A DNA stretch of 64,000 bases from JADHMP01 sp016779985 (GCA_016779985.1 JADHMP010000004.1:1-64000); one strand, 5' to 3'; shown: positions 24,838-34,528, numbered from the stretch's first letter. Made by a program: numbers and translations. Notes: generated by a model from the sequence alone, not told the origin.

Positions 24838-25539
24838 ATGAAACGGATCCTCCTCTTAAGTATATTCTTTATCCTTTGTCTTTTTTTAGATGGATGTTCT
24901 CCCTTAAAACAATATGAACAAGACACCTACGCATGGGCAATTCCAGAAATTGAAAAGTTTAAGGAACTTGATACAAAAGAAGACTATGCACCTAAATCTG
25001 TTCTGTTTTTGGGAAGCTCGAGTATTCGTTTGTGGGAAACCCTAAAGGAAGATATGGCTCCTATGCCACTCATTCAAAGAGGCTATGGGGGAGCTCATTT
25101 TAGAGACCTTATTTTCTACATAGACACCATTTTAAACCAGCACGATCTTAGTATGATTGTTTGTTTTGTGGCAAATGACATTAGTCAAAAAAATTCTAAT
25201 GAAAGTGTTAAAACGATACTAAGAAACTATGACTATGTGATCAAGCGTATTCGAAAAAAGCATCCTACCCTCCCAATTTTACAAATTTCAATTACGCCTA
25301 CAGAAAGCAGATGGCATTTATGGTCTAAAATTAATGAGTTAAACATGGCACTGAAGGACTATTGTGCCTCTGATTCAAAGATGATTTTTTTAGAAACGAC
25401 TTCACATTTTTTGAATGCTGAGGGCTTACCTAAAAAAGAATTATTCCGCAGTGATAAATTGCATTTAAACAAAGAGGGATATATTCTTTGGAATAGTTTA
25501 ATTAGGCCTCAAGTAGAAACTATTTTAGCAGCACAATAG
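24838..25539 (+). CDS. SGNH/GDSL-type hydrolase lipoprotein
   Basis: Start ATG 24838, one base after accC, gives a lipoprotein signal (MKRILLLSIFFILCLFLDGC, acylated Cys20). The SGNH fold is recognisable: block I VLFLGSSSIRLWETL with the nucleophile Ser, block II RGYGGAHF, block III VANDIS (Asn-Asp; the usual Gly is Ala), and block V with D and H in SDKLHLNKEGY. It probably hydrolyses an ester or acetyl group at the periplasmic side. The substrate is unknown. The one-base gap suggests it rides on the accC transcript. Confidence 0.85.
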   Translation: MKRILLLSIFFILCLFLDGCSPLKQYEQDTYAWAIPEIEKFKELDTKEDYAPKSVLFLGSSSIRLWETLKEDMAPMPLIQRGYGGAHFRDLIFYIDTILNQHDLSMIVCFVANDISQKNSNESVKTILRNYDYVIKRIRKKHPTLPILQISITPTESRWHLWSKINELNMALKDYCASDSKMIFLETTSHFLNAEGLPKKELFRSDKLHLNKEGYILWNSLIRPQVETILAAQ

Positions 25540-25548
25540 TAGAACAAA

Positions 25549-26538
25549 CTATAGCAATTGATTATTGACTAAAAATTCAGCAATTTGAATTGTATTTGTG
25601 GCGGCACCTTTTCTTAAGTTGTCTGCTACTACCCACAAATTCAATCCGTTTTCGATCGATTCATCTCTCCGAATACGCCCTACAAAAACCTCATCCTGAT
25701 CTGCCGCTTGGAGAGGCATGGGATATACATTATTTTCAGGATCGTCAAGAACAACTACACCTGGAGTGGCGTCTAAAAGGCTTCTGACTTCCTCTAGGTC
25801 AAACGATTTTTCAAGACTCACATTGACTGATTCACTATGCCCCCCAACAACCGGAATTCGAATAGCTGTAGCAGTGATAGCCATATCGGGTGCTCCTAAA
25901 ATTTTTCTAGTTTCATGCACTAATTTCATTTCTTCCTTTGTATAGGCGTTTTCTAGAAAAATATCACAATGGGGTAATGCATTTTTATGAATAGGGTGTG
26001 GATAGACCTTTGGCCCCTCTATACCAGCAGTTTCATTTTCTAATTGTTCAACAGCTTTGACACCTGTGCCAGTAATCGATTGGTAGGTAGAGATGACCAA
26101 TCTTTGTAACCCATATTTTTCATGAAGTGGAGCTAGGGCCATCACCATTTGGATGGTAGAACAATTAGGATTAGCAATAATCATATCTTCTGGAGTAAGT
26201 ACACTTGCATTAATTTCAGGAACGACTAATTTAATAGTTGGATCCATACGCCAGGCAGAAGAATTGTCAATCACTTTGACTCCTTCAGCTGCAAATTTAG
26301 GGGCCCATTCCAAAGAGGTGGCTCCACCTGCTGAAAATAAAGCCAGATCTGGTTTAGCTGCTAAAGCGGTTTCTAAGCCAATGACTTCAATTTGTTCTCC
26401 CTTAAATGAAAGTGATTTTCCTACAGAACGTGACGAGGCAACTAAAAGAAGTTCATCCATTGGAAATTCATGCTCCTCCAAGACTTTTAACATCACATGC
26501 CCTACCATACCTGTAGCACCTACTACTGCTAATTTCAT
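25549..26538 (-). CDS. asd: Aspartate-semialdehyde dehydrogenase
   Basis: A 329-residue NADPH enzyme reducing aspartyl phosphate to aspartate semialdehyde for lysine/diaminopimelate, threonine and methionine. The N-terminal VVGATGMVGHVMLKVLEE binds NADP; the nucleophile is C126 in ANPNCSTIQMV; HPIHKNALP and the catalytic His in VVGGHSESV follow. It has its own promoter and ends 9 bases from the convergent lipoprotein gene. Confidence 0.96.
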   Translation of the reverse strand: MKLAVVGATGMVGHVMLKVLEEHEFPMDELLLVASSRSVGKSLSFKGEQIEVIGLETALAAKPDLALFSAGGATSLEWAPKFAAEGVKVIDNSSAWRMDPTIKLVVPEINASVLTPEDMIIANPNCSTIQMVMALAPLHEKYGLQRLVISTYQSITGTGVKAVEQLENETAGIEGPKVYPHPIHKNALPHCDIFLENAYTKEEMKLVHETRKILGAPDMAITATAIRIPVVGGHSESVNVSLEKSFDLEEVRSLLDATPGVVVLDDPENNVYPMPLQAADQDEVFVGRIRRDESIENGLNLWVVADNLRKGAATNTIQIAEFLVNNQLL

Positions 26539-26554
26539 AGTTTAAAATTTGAGG

Positions 26555-26585
26555 CAAATGTAATGTGAATTTAAATAGAGCACAA
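26555..26585 (-). promoter_or_regulatory. Bacteroidota-type promoter of asd (TTG-N20-TACATTTG)
   Basis: On the minus strand TTG (26585-26583) and TACATTTG (26562-26555) are 20 bases apart, a strong fit to the primary sigma promoter of the phylum. Transcription would begin about 10 bases before the asd ATG. Confidence 0.55.
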
Positions 26586-26642
26586 CGCATGTGAATTGTT
26601 ATTTCAACACAATCAGAAAATGTTGTAAAACAAACATTATCT

Positions 26643-27731
26643 CTACTTGTGAATAATTCTTTCCACTCTTTGACCAACATTTGAAAGGAGCTCATAAGAA
26701 ATAGTATCTCCTGACTTTGCTACTTTTTCTGCGGAGTTTTTAAAACCAAATAGTTCTACCTCATCCCCTTCATGGCAATCAATTTTGGTCACATCAATCA
26801 TACACATGTCCATACAAACATTACCCACGATACTTGCTTTTTTTCCATTGATGCTAACTTGAATTTTTCCTAGACCAAATTGCCTACTTATTCCATCTGC
26901 ATGCCCCAGTGGGAGTGTAGCTATTTGAGCATCATGTTGAGCAACCCAACCGGAATTATAGCCCACTGTTTCTCCTTTTTTTACAGAAACAATCTGAAGA
27001 ATCGTTGATGTCAATTGACTTACTGGTTTGAGCATCGCATCCCATTCTGGGTGATTAGCAAATCCATAGAGCGCAATACCACTTCGCACAGCATCGTGCT
27101 GATGTTCTGAATAGTTGAATATGCCAGAACTATTCAATAAATGGAAAGCGACTGTTTCTGAAACTATTTTTTTGCTTTTTCGTTTTAATTCTAAAAACTT
27201 TTCAATTTGAGTTTCACATATTTGCGAAGGGCGTTGTTCTTCACTAGCAGCTAAATGAGAATAAATACTAATTAAGTTGAAATAATCACTTTGGCTCTTT
27301 GAAACTATTTCCTCTACTATCGAAGGAGCAAACCCAAGGCGATTTAATCCTGTATTGAATTTAAGATGTAAAGGAATAGGCTTCAATGTATTGTCCACTG
27401 CCAGAGATTGTAGTTTATTTAAAATTCTAACACTGTAGGCAACGGGCTCAAGATTATACTCTAAAAGAGTTTCAAGCGATTCGTGTTGAGGATAAAAAAC
27501 CATAATGGGGCATTTTATGCCTGCCTTTTTGAGGGCAACTCCCTCGGCAGTGTAGGCAACAGCTAATCGGTCTATACCCAAAGCTTCTAGACATAAAGCA
27601 ATGGAAACGGCATCGGTTCCATAAGCACTTGCTTTGACTACACCAATTAATGCTGTTGAAGGTTTGATGAGCCCCTTCAATACTCTAAAGTTATGCTCTA
27701 AGTGAGATAAATATATATGGAGTTTATTCAA
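26643..27731 (-). CDS. alr: Alanine racemase
   Basis: This 362-residue PLP enzyme makes D-alanine for peptidoglycan. K33 in VVKASAYGTDAV is the PLP-binding Lys (the commoner KANAYGHG is varied). The C-terminal part has TVGYNSGWVAQ with the catalytic Tyr, LPLGHADGISRQF, GNVCMDMCMIDVT and VELFG. The start is a TTG at 27731, immediately after the tdk stop, since no in-frame ATG precedes the essential first strand (KLHIYLSHLEHNF). Direct abutment implies coupled translation with tdk. It is a plain alanine racemase, not fused to MurF. Confidence 0.92.
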   Translation of the reverse strand: MNKLHIYLSHLEHNFRVLKGLIKPSTALIGVVKASAYGTDAVSIALCLEALGIDRLAVAYTAEGVALKKAGIKCPIMVFYPQHESLETLLEYNLEPVAYSVRILNKLQSLAVDNTLKPIPLHLKFNTGLNRLGFAPSIVEEIVSKSQSDYFNLISIYSHLAASEEQRPSQICETQIEKFLELKRKSKKIVSETVAFHLLNSSGIFNYSEHQHDAVRSGIALYGFANHPEWDAMLKPVSQLTSTILQIVSVKKGETVGYNSGWVAQHDAQIATLPLGHADGISRQFGLGKIQVSINGKKASIVGNVCMDMCMIDVTKIDCHEGDEVELFGFKNSAEKVAKSGDTISYELLSNVGQRVERIIHK

Positions 27732-28349
27732 TTATTTTTTCTTTTTTTTAGAGGGCTCTTTCTCTTTTCTATGCGTTTTCATGGCATTAAAAAATGCGGC
27801 TCTAGAAAGGGGTTCGTAGTGCTCTTTTTCACCTATCAAGACTTGGTTTTTGTTTGCCGTATGACGGAAGCTGTATTGGGCCAAATTGCCTGTTCTCGTG
27901 CAAACAGCGTGTACCTTTGTGACATATTCAGCGGTTGCCATCAGGGCAGGGATAGGACCAAATGGGTTGCCCTTATAATCCATATCTAAACCAGCAACAA
28001 TAACCCGAACGCCTCTGTTAGCTAAATCATTACAGACTTGCACAATCTCATCATCAAAAAATTGAGCCTCATCGATGCCAACTACTTCACAGCCATCTGC
28101 CAATAAAGCTATATTAGCGGCAGCTGGAACTGGGGTGGATATTATTTGATTGTCATCATGTGAGGTCACTAAGCTGTCATCATATCGAACATCGATGGCC
28201 GGTTTAAATATTTCAATCTTTTGTTGTGCAAATTGAGCCCTTTTCAATCGGCGTATCAATTCTTCAGTTTTACCTGAAAACATTGAACCACAAATCACCT
28301 CTATCCAACCAAATTGTTCTTTTGGGTTTACCGTGTTTTCTAAAAACAT
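27732..28349 (-). CDS. tdk: Thymidine kinase
   Basis: A 205-residue type II thymidine kinase. Walker A is in EVICGSMFSGKTEELIRRL, the Walker B-like DEAQFF in VVGIDEAQFFDDEI, and the lasso region follows with AVCTRTGNLAQYSFR. Zinc ligands are reduced to one Cys in this region. The ATG at 28349 is chosen over an upstream frame-open TTG at 28403, because that codon lies inside a -7 promoter box. The enzyme phosphorylates thymidine in the salvage path. It ends in a Lys-rich tail. Confidence 0.94.
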   Translation of the reverse strand: MFLENTVNPKEQFGWIEVICGSMFSGKTEELIRRLKRAQFAQQKIEIFKPAIDVRYDDSLVTSHDDNQIISTPVPAAANIALLADGCEVVGIDEAQFFDDEIVQVCNDLANRGVRVIVAGLDMDYKGNPFGPIPALMATAEYVTKVHAVCTRTGNLAQYSFRHTANKNQVLIGEKEHYEPLSRAAFFNAMKTHRKEKEPSKKKKK

Positions 28350-28400
28350 TTTGTAATTTTCTACTTTTAATAAGGAATACCCTGTGAAGTACTCCCTTAA

Positions 28401-28408
28401 CAAAGGTA
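28401..28408 (-). promoter_or_regulatory. -7 box (TACCTTTG) for tdk-alr
   Basis: On the minus strand TACCTTTG fits TAnnTTTG and ends 52 bases before the chosen tdk ATG. It shows that translation cannot begin at the TTG at 28403. No clear -33 TTG was seen. Confidence 0.4.
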
Positions 28409-28439
28409 TGAATTATGACGGGTTGAAAACAGTATTAGT

Positions 28440-29123
28440 ATGATAGAAAAGTTAAAAGAATTGATAGAAGAATTAGCTAAGGAAATCATTTCTTCTTCTG
28501 ATAATGTACAACCCCTTTTTTGGAAAGAAAAAGCAAAAAAACTATATGAACTGCTTACGGTTTATACTTTCATAGAACAGCAAAAAGACAAGACCTCTGT
28601 ATGGGAAACTCAGCAAGCACAATTTAAATCTGCCGTTTCTAGGCTGGAAAATGTCTCTCTCAAAAAACAAAATAGCTCAGTTAGCAGCGAAGAAGATAGT
28701 CTAGATGTTGCCCCTCTAATGGATACTATTAATGATATCCTTACCGAAATGCCAGATCAGACGATGCCTGAAGAATTGTTTCAAGACGCAGCTCACTCTA
28801 CCACATTTGAAAAGAAAGAAGCAGTTGAAGAAGAAAAAAAAACCTCCATAATTGAAGATAAACCCCGAATCAATGATCGTTTTTCAAAAGATTTAAAGAT
28901 TGATTTGAATGACCGCATTGCTTTTATCAAACATTTATTTAATAATGAAAATTCTGACTATCAGCGTGTAATTAGGCAAATATTCACTTATTCTACACTG
29001 GATGAAGCTAAGGCATTTATTAATGAAATGGTAAAGCCTGAATACAATAACTGGTTGGGGAAGGATACCTATGAAGAACGTTTTTTGCGTGTAATAGAGC
29101 TTTATTTCGATCCTCCTAACTAA
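28440..29123 (+). CDS. Conserved flavobacterial hypothetical protein
   Basis: I know no named domain for this 227-residue cytoplasmic protein. It has an N-terminal helical part (residues 1-60), an acidic Ser/Glu-rich linker (about 75-140), and a C-terminal helical module beginning DLKIDLNDRIAFIKHLF with YQRVIRQIFTYSTLDEAKAFI and YEERFLRVIELYF. The C-terminal module is the part most likely to be conserved. It lies directly before rsmI (32 bases). A link to translation or DNA repair cannot be inferred from sequence alone. Confidence 0.65.
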   Translation: MIEKLKELIEELAKEIISSSDNVQPLFWKEKAKKLYELLTVYTFIEQQKDKTSVWETQQAQFKSAVSRLENVSLKKQNSSVSSEEDSLDVAPLMDTINDILTEMPDQTMPEELFQDAAHSTTFEKKEAVEEEKKTSIIEDKPRINDRFSKDLKIDLNDRIAFIKHLFNNENSDYQRVIRQIFTYSTLDEAKAFINEMVKPEYNNWLGKDTYEERFLRVIELYFDPPN

Positions 29124-29155
29124 ATGAAATTGATAATTCATTTAAGCACTTTTTG

Positions 29156-29830
29156 ATGTCTAAGCTCATTCTTATACCTACCCCCATTGGAAACTTAGAG
29201 GACATCACGCTAAGAGCTTTACGAAAGTTACAAGAGGTAGATTTGATTTTAGCTGAAGACACTCGAACGAGTGGAAAGCTATTCAAAAAATATGACATCA
29301 AAACGCCTTGTGAAAGTTTTCACATGCATAATGAGCATAAAAAACTGAATAAGATCATTGACCGATTGCAAAGCGGACTAACCATAGCTCTCATTTCAGA
29401 CGCTGGCACTCCAGGCATATCAGACCCGGGCTATTTGCTTGTCAGAGCCGCTTTAGAAAAAGAAGTTCCTGTTGAATGTTTACCTGGGGCTACGGCACTA
29501 ATTCCCGCTTTAGTGCAAAGTGGACTGCCCTCAGACCGTTTTATTTTCGAGGGTTTTCTACCTCCCAAAAAAGGGAGACAAAAGCGCTTGTCTTCTTTAG
29601 CGGAAGAAACAAGAACGATAGTTTTTTATGAGAGTCCACATAAGCTAGTGAAAACATTGCAACAGTTGATGCCCCATCTTGGACCAGATAGAAAACTGGT
29701 AATTCTTCGAGAGTTGACAAAACTCCATGAAACAGTATATTCATTAACCCTTCAATCTGCCCTACTTTTCTTTGAACAAAATCCCCCCAAAGGAGAAATA
29801 GTGGTATGTGTAGAAGGAATAAAACCTTAA
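29156..29830 (+). CDS. rsmI: 16S rRNA (cytidine(1402)-2'-O)-methyltransferase
   Basis: A 224-residue tetrapyrrole-methylase-fold enzyme. MSKLILIPTPIGNLEDITLRAL, VDLILAEDTRTSGKL and the SAM-site DAGTPGISDPGYLLVRA are the RsmI signature, followed by RFIFEGFLPPKKGRQKRL. It methylates C1402 of 16S rRNA in the decoding centre. ATG 29156 is used rather than the TTG one codon earlier. It precedes recJ by four bases. Confidence 0.94.
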   Translation: MSKLILIPTPIGNLEDITLRALRKLQEVDLILAEDTRTSGKLFKKYDIKTPCESFHMHNEHKKLNKIIDRLQSGLTIALISDAGTPGISDPGYLLVRAALEKEVPVECLPGATALIPALVQSGLPSDRFIFEGFLPPKKGRQKRLSSLAEETRTIVFYESPHKLVKTLQQLMPHLGPDRKLVILRELTKLHETVYSLTLQSALLFFEQNPPKGEIVVCVEGIKP

Positions 29831-29834
29831 TGTA

Positions 29835-31517
29835 ATGCTTTGGAAACCTACACCTTCTCCAGACAATCAAAAAGTAAAAATCTTACAAGAGGCACTGCAG
29901 GTGCCCCAAACAATAGCGTCTCTTTTAGTTCAACGTAAAATAACAACATATGAAGCTGCGAAAGATTTTTTCCGCCCTCAATGGGATGCTCTTCACGATC
30001 CTTTTCTAATGCAAGATATGTTTTCAGCAGTTGAACGTATTGAAAAAGCAATTGCTGAAAAAGAAAGCATTATGGTTTATGGGGACTATGATGTCGACGG
30101 TACCACTTCTGTGGCTTTAGTTTATTCCTATTTGAGACCCTTAGCAAACGTTTTTTCTTACATCCCAGATCGATACCTGGAAGGATATGGAATTTCTCGT
30201 AAAGGGATTGAAGTGGCTAAAGAGAAAGAGGTTTCATTAATCATAGCCTTAGATTGTGGCATAAAAGCGATTGACCAAGTCAACTACGCTTCTGAATTGG
30301 AGATTGATTTTATTATTTGTGATCATCACAGACCAGGAGCTAGCTTGCCCAATGCGGTTGCAGTATTAGACCCTAAAAGATCAGATTGTTCGTATCCCTT
30401 TGAGCACCTTTGCGGTTGTGGGATAGGGTTTAAATTAGTCCAAGCGCTCAACCAAAAAAAAGGAGCAACACAAGAGGATTTAATGCCCTTTTTAGATTTG
30501 GTGGCCACAGCAACAGCAGCTGATATTGTTCCCATGATTGGAGAAAACAGAATACTCACCCATTTTGGTTTGAAGCAAATTAATGCCGCACCAAGAGTCG
30601 GAATTCGATACTTTGTGAATGAACTTAAAAGACCCGTGAATGTATCAGACTTAGTGTTTAGGTTGGCCCCAAGAATCAATGCAGCTGGTCGCATGGAGCA
30701 TGGGATAAATGCTGTTCGTTTGCTCACTTCTTTGTCAATTGATGAGGTTCGGCCTATTGCAAGAGCTATAGAATTTAATAATTCAGAACGTCGTACAAAA
30801 GATGAAAAAATAACTGAAGAGGCGTTACTGCAGGTTGCAGAGAATGAGTTAGTATATACCAATGTTGTGTTTGCTCCTCATTGGCATAAAGGAGTCATAG
30901 GAATTGTGGCTTCAAGATTGATAGAACACTATTATAGACCGACAGTAGTCTTGACTCAAGGGGGAAATCATTTGGTTGGCTCGGTTCGTTCTGTAAAAGG
31001 ATTTGATGTTTATCAAGCCTTAGAAGCTAGTCAAGATTATTTGATACAGTTTGGAGGTCACAAATACGCTGCCGGCCTCACACTTCAACCCAATCAATTA
31101 GAGGGGTTCAAAACTCGATTTGAAGAGGTAGTTAAAGAGCAATTAAAACCAGATCAAAGAGAACCACAATTAGACTACGATTTAGAAGTAGGGTTTGATG
31201 ATCTCAGCCCAAAAGTGTTTCGAATCATGGAACAAATGACTCCATTTGGGCCACTTAATTTACGCCCAGTTTTTGTTGTTCATGAGTGTAAAGATGCGGG
31301 TGGTTCAAAAGTTGTGGGAAAAGACAATAAGCATTTACGATTAGAATTGATTGACCAGACCGGACAAAAAATGGCAGGTATTGCTTTTCAACAAGCCCAT
31401 CACCTTCTTGATGTTAAATCTCAAAAGTCTTTTTCAATTTGTTTTACTCTAGAGGAAAATAGGTATAATAATTCTACAGGTCTGCAACTGAAAGTTAAAG
31501 CGTTACACTTTGATTAA
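29835..31517 (+). CDS. recJ: Single-stranded-DNA-specific 5'-3' exonuclease RecJ
   Basis: A 560-residue DHH-family exonuclease. Metal-binding motifs are GDYDVDGTTS, IALDCGIK and the DHH in FIICDHHRPG; the DHHA1 part has the stretch PRINAAGRMEHG and QFGGHKYAAGLTL. An OB-fold domain follows to the C-terminus. It acts in recombination and mismatch repair. It meets pgi tail-to-tail with no spacer (31517/31518). Confidence 0.95.
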   Translation: MLWKPTPSPDNQKVKILQEALQVPQTIASLLVQRKITTYEAAKDFFRPQWDALHDPFLMQDMFSAVERIEKAIAEKESIMVYGDYDVDGTTSVALVYSYLRPLANVFSYIPDRYLEGYGISRKGIEVAKEKEVSLIIALDCGIKAIDQVNYASELEIDFIICDHHRPGASLPNAVAVLDPKRSDCSYPFEHLCGCGIGFKLVQALNQKKGATQEDLMPFLDLVATATAADIVPMIGENRILTHFGLKQINAAPRVGIRYFVNELKRPVNVSDLVFRLAPRINAAGRMEHGINAVRLLTSLSIDEVRPIARAIEFNNSERRTKDEKITEEALLQVAENELVYTNVVFAPHWHKGVIGIVASRLIEHYYRPTVVLTQGGNHLVGSVRSVKGFDVYQALEASQDYLIQFGGHKYAAGLTLQPNQLEGFKTRFEEVVKEQLKPDQREPQLDYDLEVGFDDLSPKVFRIMEQMTPFGPLNLRPVFVVHECKDAGGSKVVGKDNKHLRLELIDQTGQKMAGIAFQQAHHLLDVKSQKSFSICFTLEENRYNNSTGLQLKVKALHFD

Positions 31518-33158
31518 TTAAATGTTTTTCAAAAGTTCAATTAATTTTGTGGTGGAAGGATCGTGAGGTTGAGGAACCAAAGCTTCAAAATCATCTAAAA
31601 CTACGTTTGCCAGTTGTTTACCCAGCTCAACTCCCCATTGGTCATAACTAAAAATATTCCACAATACCCCTTGAACAAAAATTTTATGCTCATAACATGC
31701 AATTAGTGCACCAAGGCTTTTTGGAGTAAGCTGTTCAATCAACAAGCTATTGGTGGGGCGATTGCCTTCAAAAACCTTAAACGGTGTCAATTGTTGAATG
31801 TGCTCTTTGGAATGGCCTTTACTAAAAAGCTCTTCTTCCACTTTTTTTTCTGATTTACCCATCATGAGGGCTTCTGTTTGAGCAATAAAATTAGCCATCA
31901 ACTTGGATTGATGTTTTTTATCCCCATGCAGTGCCTTTTTAAATCCAATAAAATCCGCAGGGATAAGTTTGGTACCCTGATGCAACAACTGGAAAAAAGC
32001 ATGTTGTGCATTTGTTCCTGGCGCACCCCAAACAATTGTTCCTGTTTGATATGTGACTGAATTTCCATCTCTATCAACCCCTTTTCCATTGCTCTCCATA
32101 ATGGCCTGTTGTAAATAGGTAGGGAAATTTTTTAAATATTGAGTGTAGGGAACCAAAACTTCTGTTTCAGCTTTCCAAAAGTTATTGTACCACAAACTTA
32201 ATAGTGCTAATAGGACTGGGATATTATTTTCAAAAGGCGTTGTTTTGAAGTGAACATCCATTTCACCCGCTCCCTGGAGAAGTTGTTCAAAATGCTTAGA
32301 CCCAATACCCAAGCAAATGCTAAGGCCCACTGCACTCCACAGAGAAAACCGACCTCCAACCCAATCATTCATTGGGAAAACATTTTCTGGAGCTATGCCG
32401 AAGGCATCAATTTTTTCCAAATTAGTCGAAACTGCTACAAAATGTTGAGTAATCCCCTTTTCTGGGGCAGACTCTAAAAACCACTTACGAATGGTTTGAG
32501 CATTACTTAATGTTTCTTGAGTAGTAAAAGTTTTGGACACCACAACAAAAAGTGTCGTTTCGGGGTTAAGTCCCTTAAGGCTTTCTCGAACATGATCTCC
32601 TTCAACATTGGAGACAAAGCGTACCTCAAGATGATTTTTATAGAACGCTAAGGCCTCGGATACCATTGCAGGGCCAAGATCAGAGCCACCAATGCCAATA
32701 TTAACTACGTGTGTGATGGATTTCCCACTATAGCCTTTCCATTTTCCAGAAATAACTGCCTCTGAAAATGCATACATTTTCTCTTTTGTCTCTTGTACTA
32801 ATGGAATGATATTTTCTTTATTGACAAAAAGGGGGTCAGCATTTATTTGCCGTAAAGCAGTATGAAGCACCGCCCTGTTTTCGGTTTGATTGATAGCACT
32901 TCCATTAAAATAAGAATCGATGGCTTTTGGAAGTTCTGCCTCTTTGGCTAATTCAAGAAGTATGGAAAGTGTTTCTTCATTCCATCTGTTTTTGGAAAGA
33001 TCAATAAAAAAATCTTTCCAATGCCATTGAAACACTTTACTATGCTGCGCATTTGCAGCAAAATGATCTTTGATGGAAAGGTTCCTAATTGATTGAAAAT
33101 GTTGTTCTAGGCGGCTCCAATTTTTGAGCGTTTTTGGATTATGGTTAGGAAGGATCAT
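31518..33158 (-). CDS. pgi: Glucose-6-phosphate isomerase
   Basis: A 546-residue dimeric isomerase with the standard motifs VVNIGIGGSDLGPAMVSEAL, VVVSKTFTTQETLSNA, the signature around MNDWVGGRFSLWSAVGL, MESNGKGVDRDG, and GAPGTNAQHAFFQLLHQGT with its catalytic Glu-His region. It interconverts glucose- and fructose-6-phosphate in glycolysis and gluconeogenesis. Its start overlaps the preceding M23-like gene by 14 bases. Confidence 0.96.
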   Translation of the reverse strand: MILPNHNPKTLKNWSRLEQHFQSIRNLSIKDHFAANAQHSKVFQWHWKDFFIDLSKNRWNEETLSILLELAKEAELPKAIDSYFNGSAINQTENRAVLHTALRQINADPLFVNKENIIPLVQETKEKMYAFSEAVISGKWKGYSGKSITHVVNIGIGGSDLGPAMVSEALAFYKNHLEVRFVSNVEGDHVRESLKGLNPETTLFVVVSKTFTTQETLSNAQTIRKWFLESAPEKGITQHFVAVSTNLEKIDAFGIAPENVFPMNDWVGGRFSLWSAVGLSICLGIGSKHFEQLLQGAGEMDVHFKTTPFENNIPVLLALLSLWYNNFWKAETEVLVPYTQYLKNFPTYLQQAIMESNGKGVDRDGNSVTYQTGTIVWGAPGTNAQHAFFQLLHQGTKLIPADFIGFKKALHGDKKHQSKLMANFIAQTEALMMGKSEKKVEEELFSKGHSKEHIQQLTPFKVFEGNRPTNSLLIEQLTPKSLGALIACYEHKIFVQGVLWNIFSYDQWGVELGKQLANVVLDDFEALVPQPHDPSTTKLIELLKNI

Positions 33159-34437
33159 TCACAGCATTTTTATGAAATGTTATACGTTGTGGTGTAGCAT
33201 CATTTTGGTCAAAACTCATGCAGTCAAGTTGGTATTTTATGGGTTCAATAAATTCTAAAAAAAGTTTTTTGGAGAACTCAGAAATGGGTTTGGCTTCTGG
33301 GAGCTTTTGTTTGAATGGATCCACTTGTCTTCCATTTTTCCAAAAACGATAACAAACATGGGGGCCTGATGTATTGCCTGTCATACCAACCCAACCGATT
33401 ACTTCCCCTTGGGCCACTTTTTGTCCTCTCCGCACTTTTCTTCTCTTCATGTGCAGATACTGGGTGCTATAGGTTTCATTATGTCTTAGGGTTACATAGT
33501 TTCCATTGCCTTTGCTGTAAGACGATTTGACAACCACACCATTAGCGGTTGCTAAAATTGGCGTGCCGACGTTAGCGGCAAAGTCAGTCCCTTTGTGGGG
33601 TCGAATTCGATTTCCATAATAGGCGATCCTTCTTCTTAAATTGTAGCGAGAAGAAATGCGACTAAATTTTACGGGAGCTTTCAAGAAGGCTCTTCTCAAA
33701 TTCTTCGCTCGATCATCAAAATAATCAACGATTCCCTTTTGTGGATCTTCAAACTCAAAAGCATAATAGGGTTTGTTTTGATGTTCAAAATAAGCTGCTT
33801 TTATTTTTTTGATACCTACAGAGAGGCTATCATTCACGAATTTTTCCTCATAAATAATTTTGAAACGATCTCCAGGATATAGTCTGGAAAAGTCGATGGT
33901 CCAAGCATACACATCTGCCATATAAAAAGTGAGTGCGTCGCTAACACCAATACTTTTCATTGTCTCATAAAGGGAAGAGGTAATGATTCCTGCAGCTTCA
34001 AGCTCTCTAACTTTCACTTCTTTAAAAATCGTTTTCCCATAGATACTATCTTTCAAATGAACAATAGTGTAGCTCTCCACGTTGGGGTGATAAACAAAAT
34101 ATTCTAATTGTTTCAAACTGTCTTTTGAAAAAAATAGGCTATAAGGCTTATACAATTGAAGTTTTCTAACGTTCACACTGTTTTTAATGCGGTTTACAAT
34201 GGTATGCACTTCGGGATAATCTATTCCATTTGCTTCAAGTATCGAACCAAAAGTATCGCCACGTTGAATTTTCTTCTCCTTCTTTTCAAAAAAATTCAAA
34301 TCCAAACCAAATTCTTTTTTTGGAACAATAACATGGTTTGTGTAGACCTCAGGAGAGGGCGAGGAGGGTAACACTGAATTTTTGTCACTACAACTTACCA
34401 TAAGAAGAAATACGAGAACAGAAAGAATCAATCGCAT
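33145..34437 (-). CDS. M23-family (LytM-like) lipoprotein with altered zinc site
   Basis: Start ATG 34437 gives a lipoprotein signal (MRLILSVLVFLLMVSC, Cys16). A LysM/OapA-like segment (IQRGDTFGSILEANGI) precedes the C-terminal peptidase M23 domain. The first zinc pair H281-x3-D285 is present (RPHKGTDFAANVGTPI), but the usual HxH near the end (GPHLHFE) reads GPHVCYRFW, so the second His is Cys362. The protein could bind zinc through Cys or be a non-catalytic activator like EnvC or NlpD. Cell-wall remodelling is the likely role. It overlaps pgi, so the two are translated together. Confidence 0.85.
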   Translation of the reverse strand: MRLILSVLVFLLMVSCSDKNSVLPSSPSPEVYTNHVIVPKKEFGLDLNFFEKKEKKIQRGDTFGSILEANGIDYPEVHTIVNRIKNSVNVRKLQLYKPYSLFFSKDSLKQLEYFVYHPNVESYTIVHLKDSIYGKTIFKEVKVRELEAAGIITSSLYETMKSIGVSDALTFYMADVYAWTIDFSRLYPGDRFKIIYEEKFVNDSLSVGIKKIKAAYFEHQNKPYYAFEFEDPQKGIVDYFDDRAKNLRRAFLKAPVKFSRISSRYNLRRRIAYYGNRIRPHKGTDFAANVGTPILATANGVVVKSSYSKGNGNYVTLRHNETYSTQYLHMKRRKVRRGQKVAQGEVIGWVGMTGNTSGPHVCYRFWKNGRQVDPFKQKLPEAKPISEFSKKLFLEFIEPIKYQLDCMSFDQNDATPQRITFHKNAVNDPS

Positions 34438-34528
34438 GGCAAAATAATATCTTTCAAATTTCGCAATAGCTAGCATATAATAAAACGGTATTCAAAAAAA
34501 GTTTTACACGAGTTTATAATTTACCCAA

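Noticed and set aside
28350..28403. Upstream start of thymidine kinase at TTG 28403
   Set aside because: The codon lies inside a promoter -7 box, and the family N-terminus begins at 28349.
30326..30862. 178-codon minus-strand frame opposite recJ
   Set aside because: It is antisense to conserved recJ codons, has low-complexity Ser-rich sequence and no start context, so it is a shadow frame.
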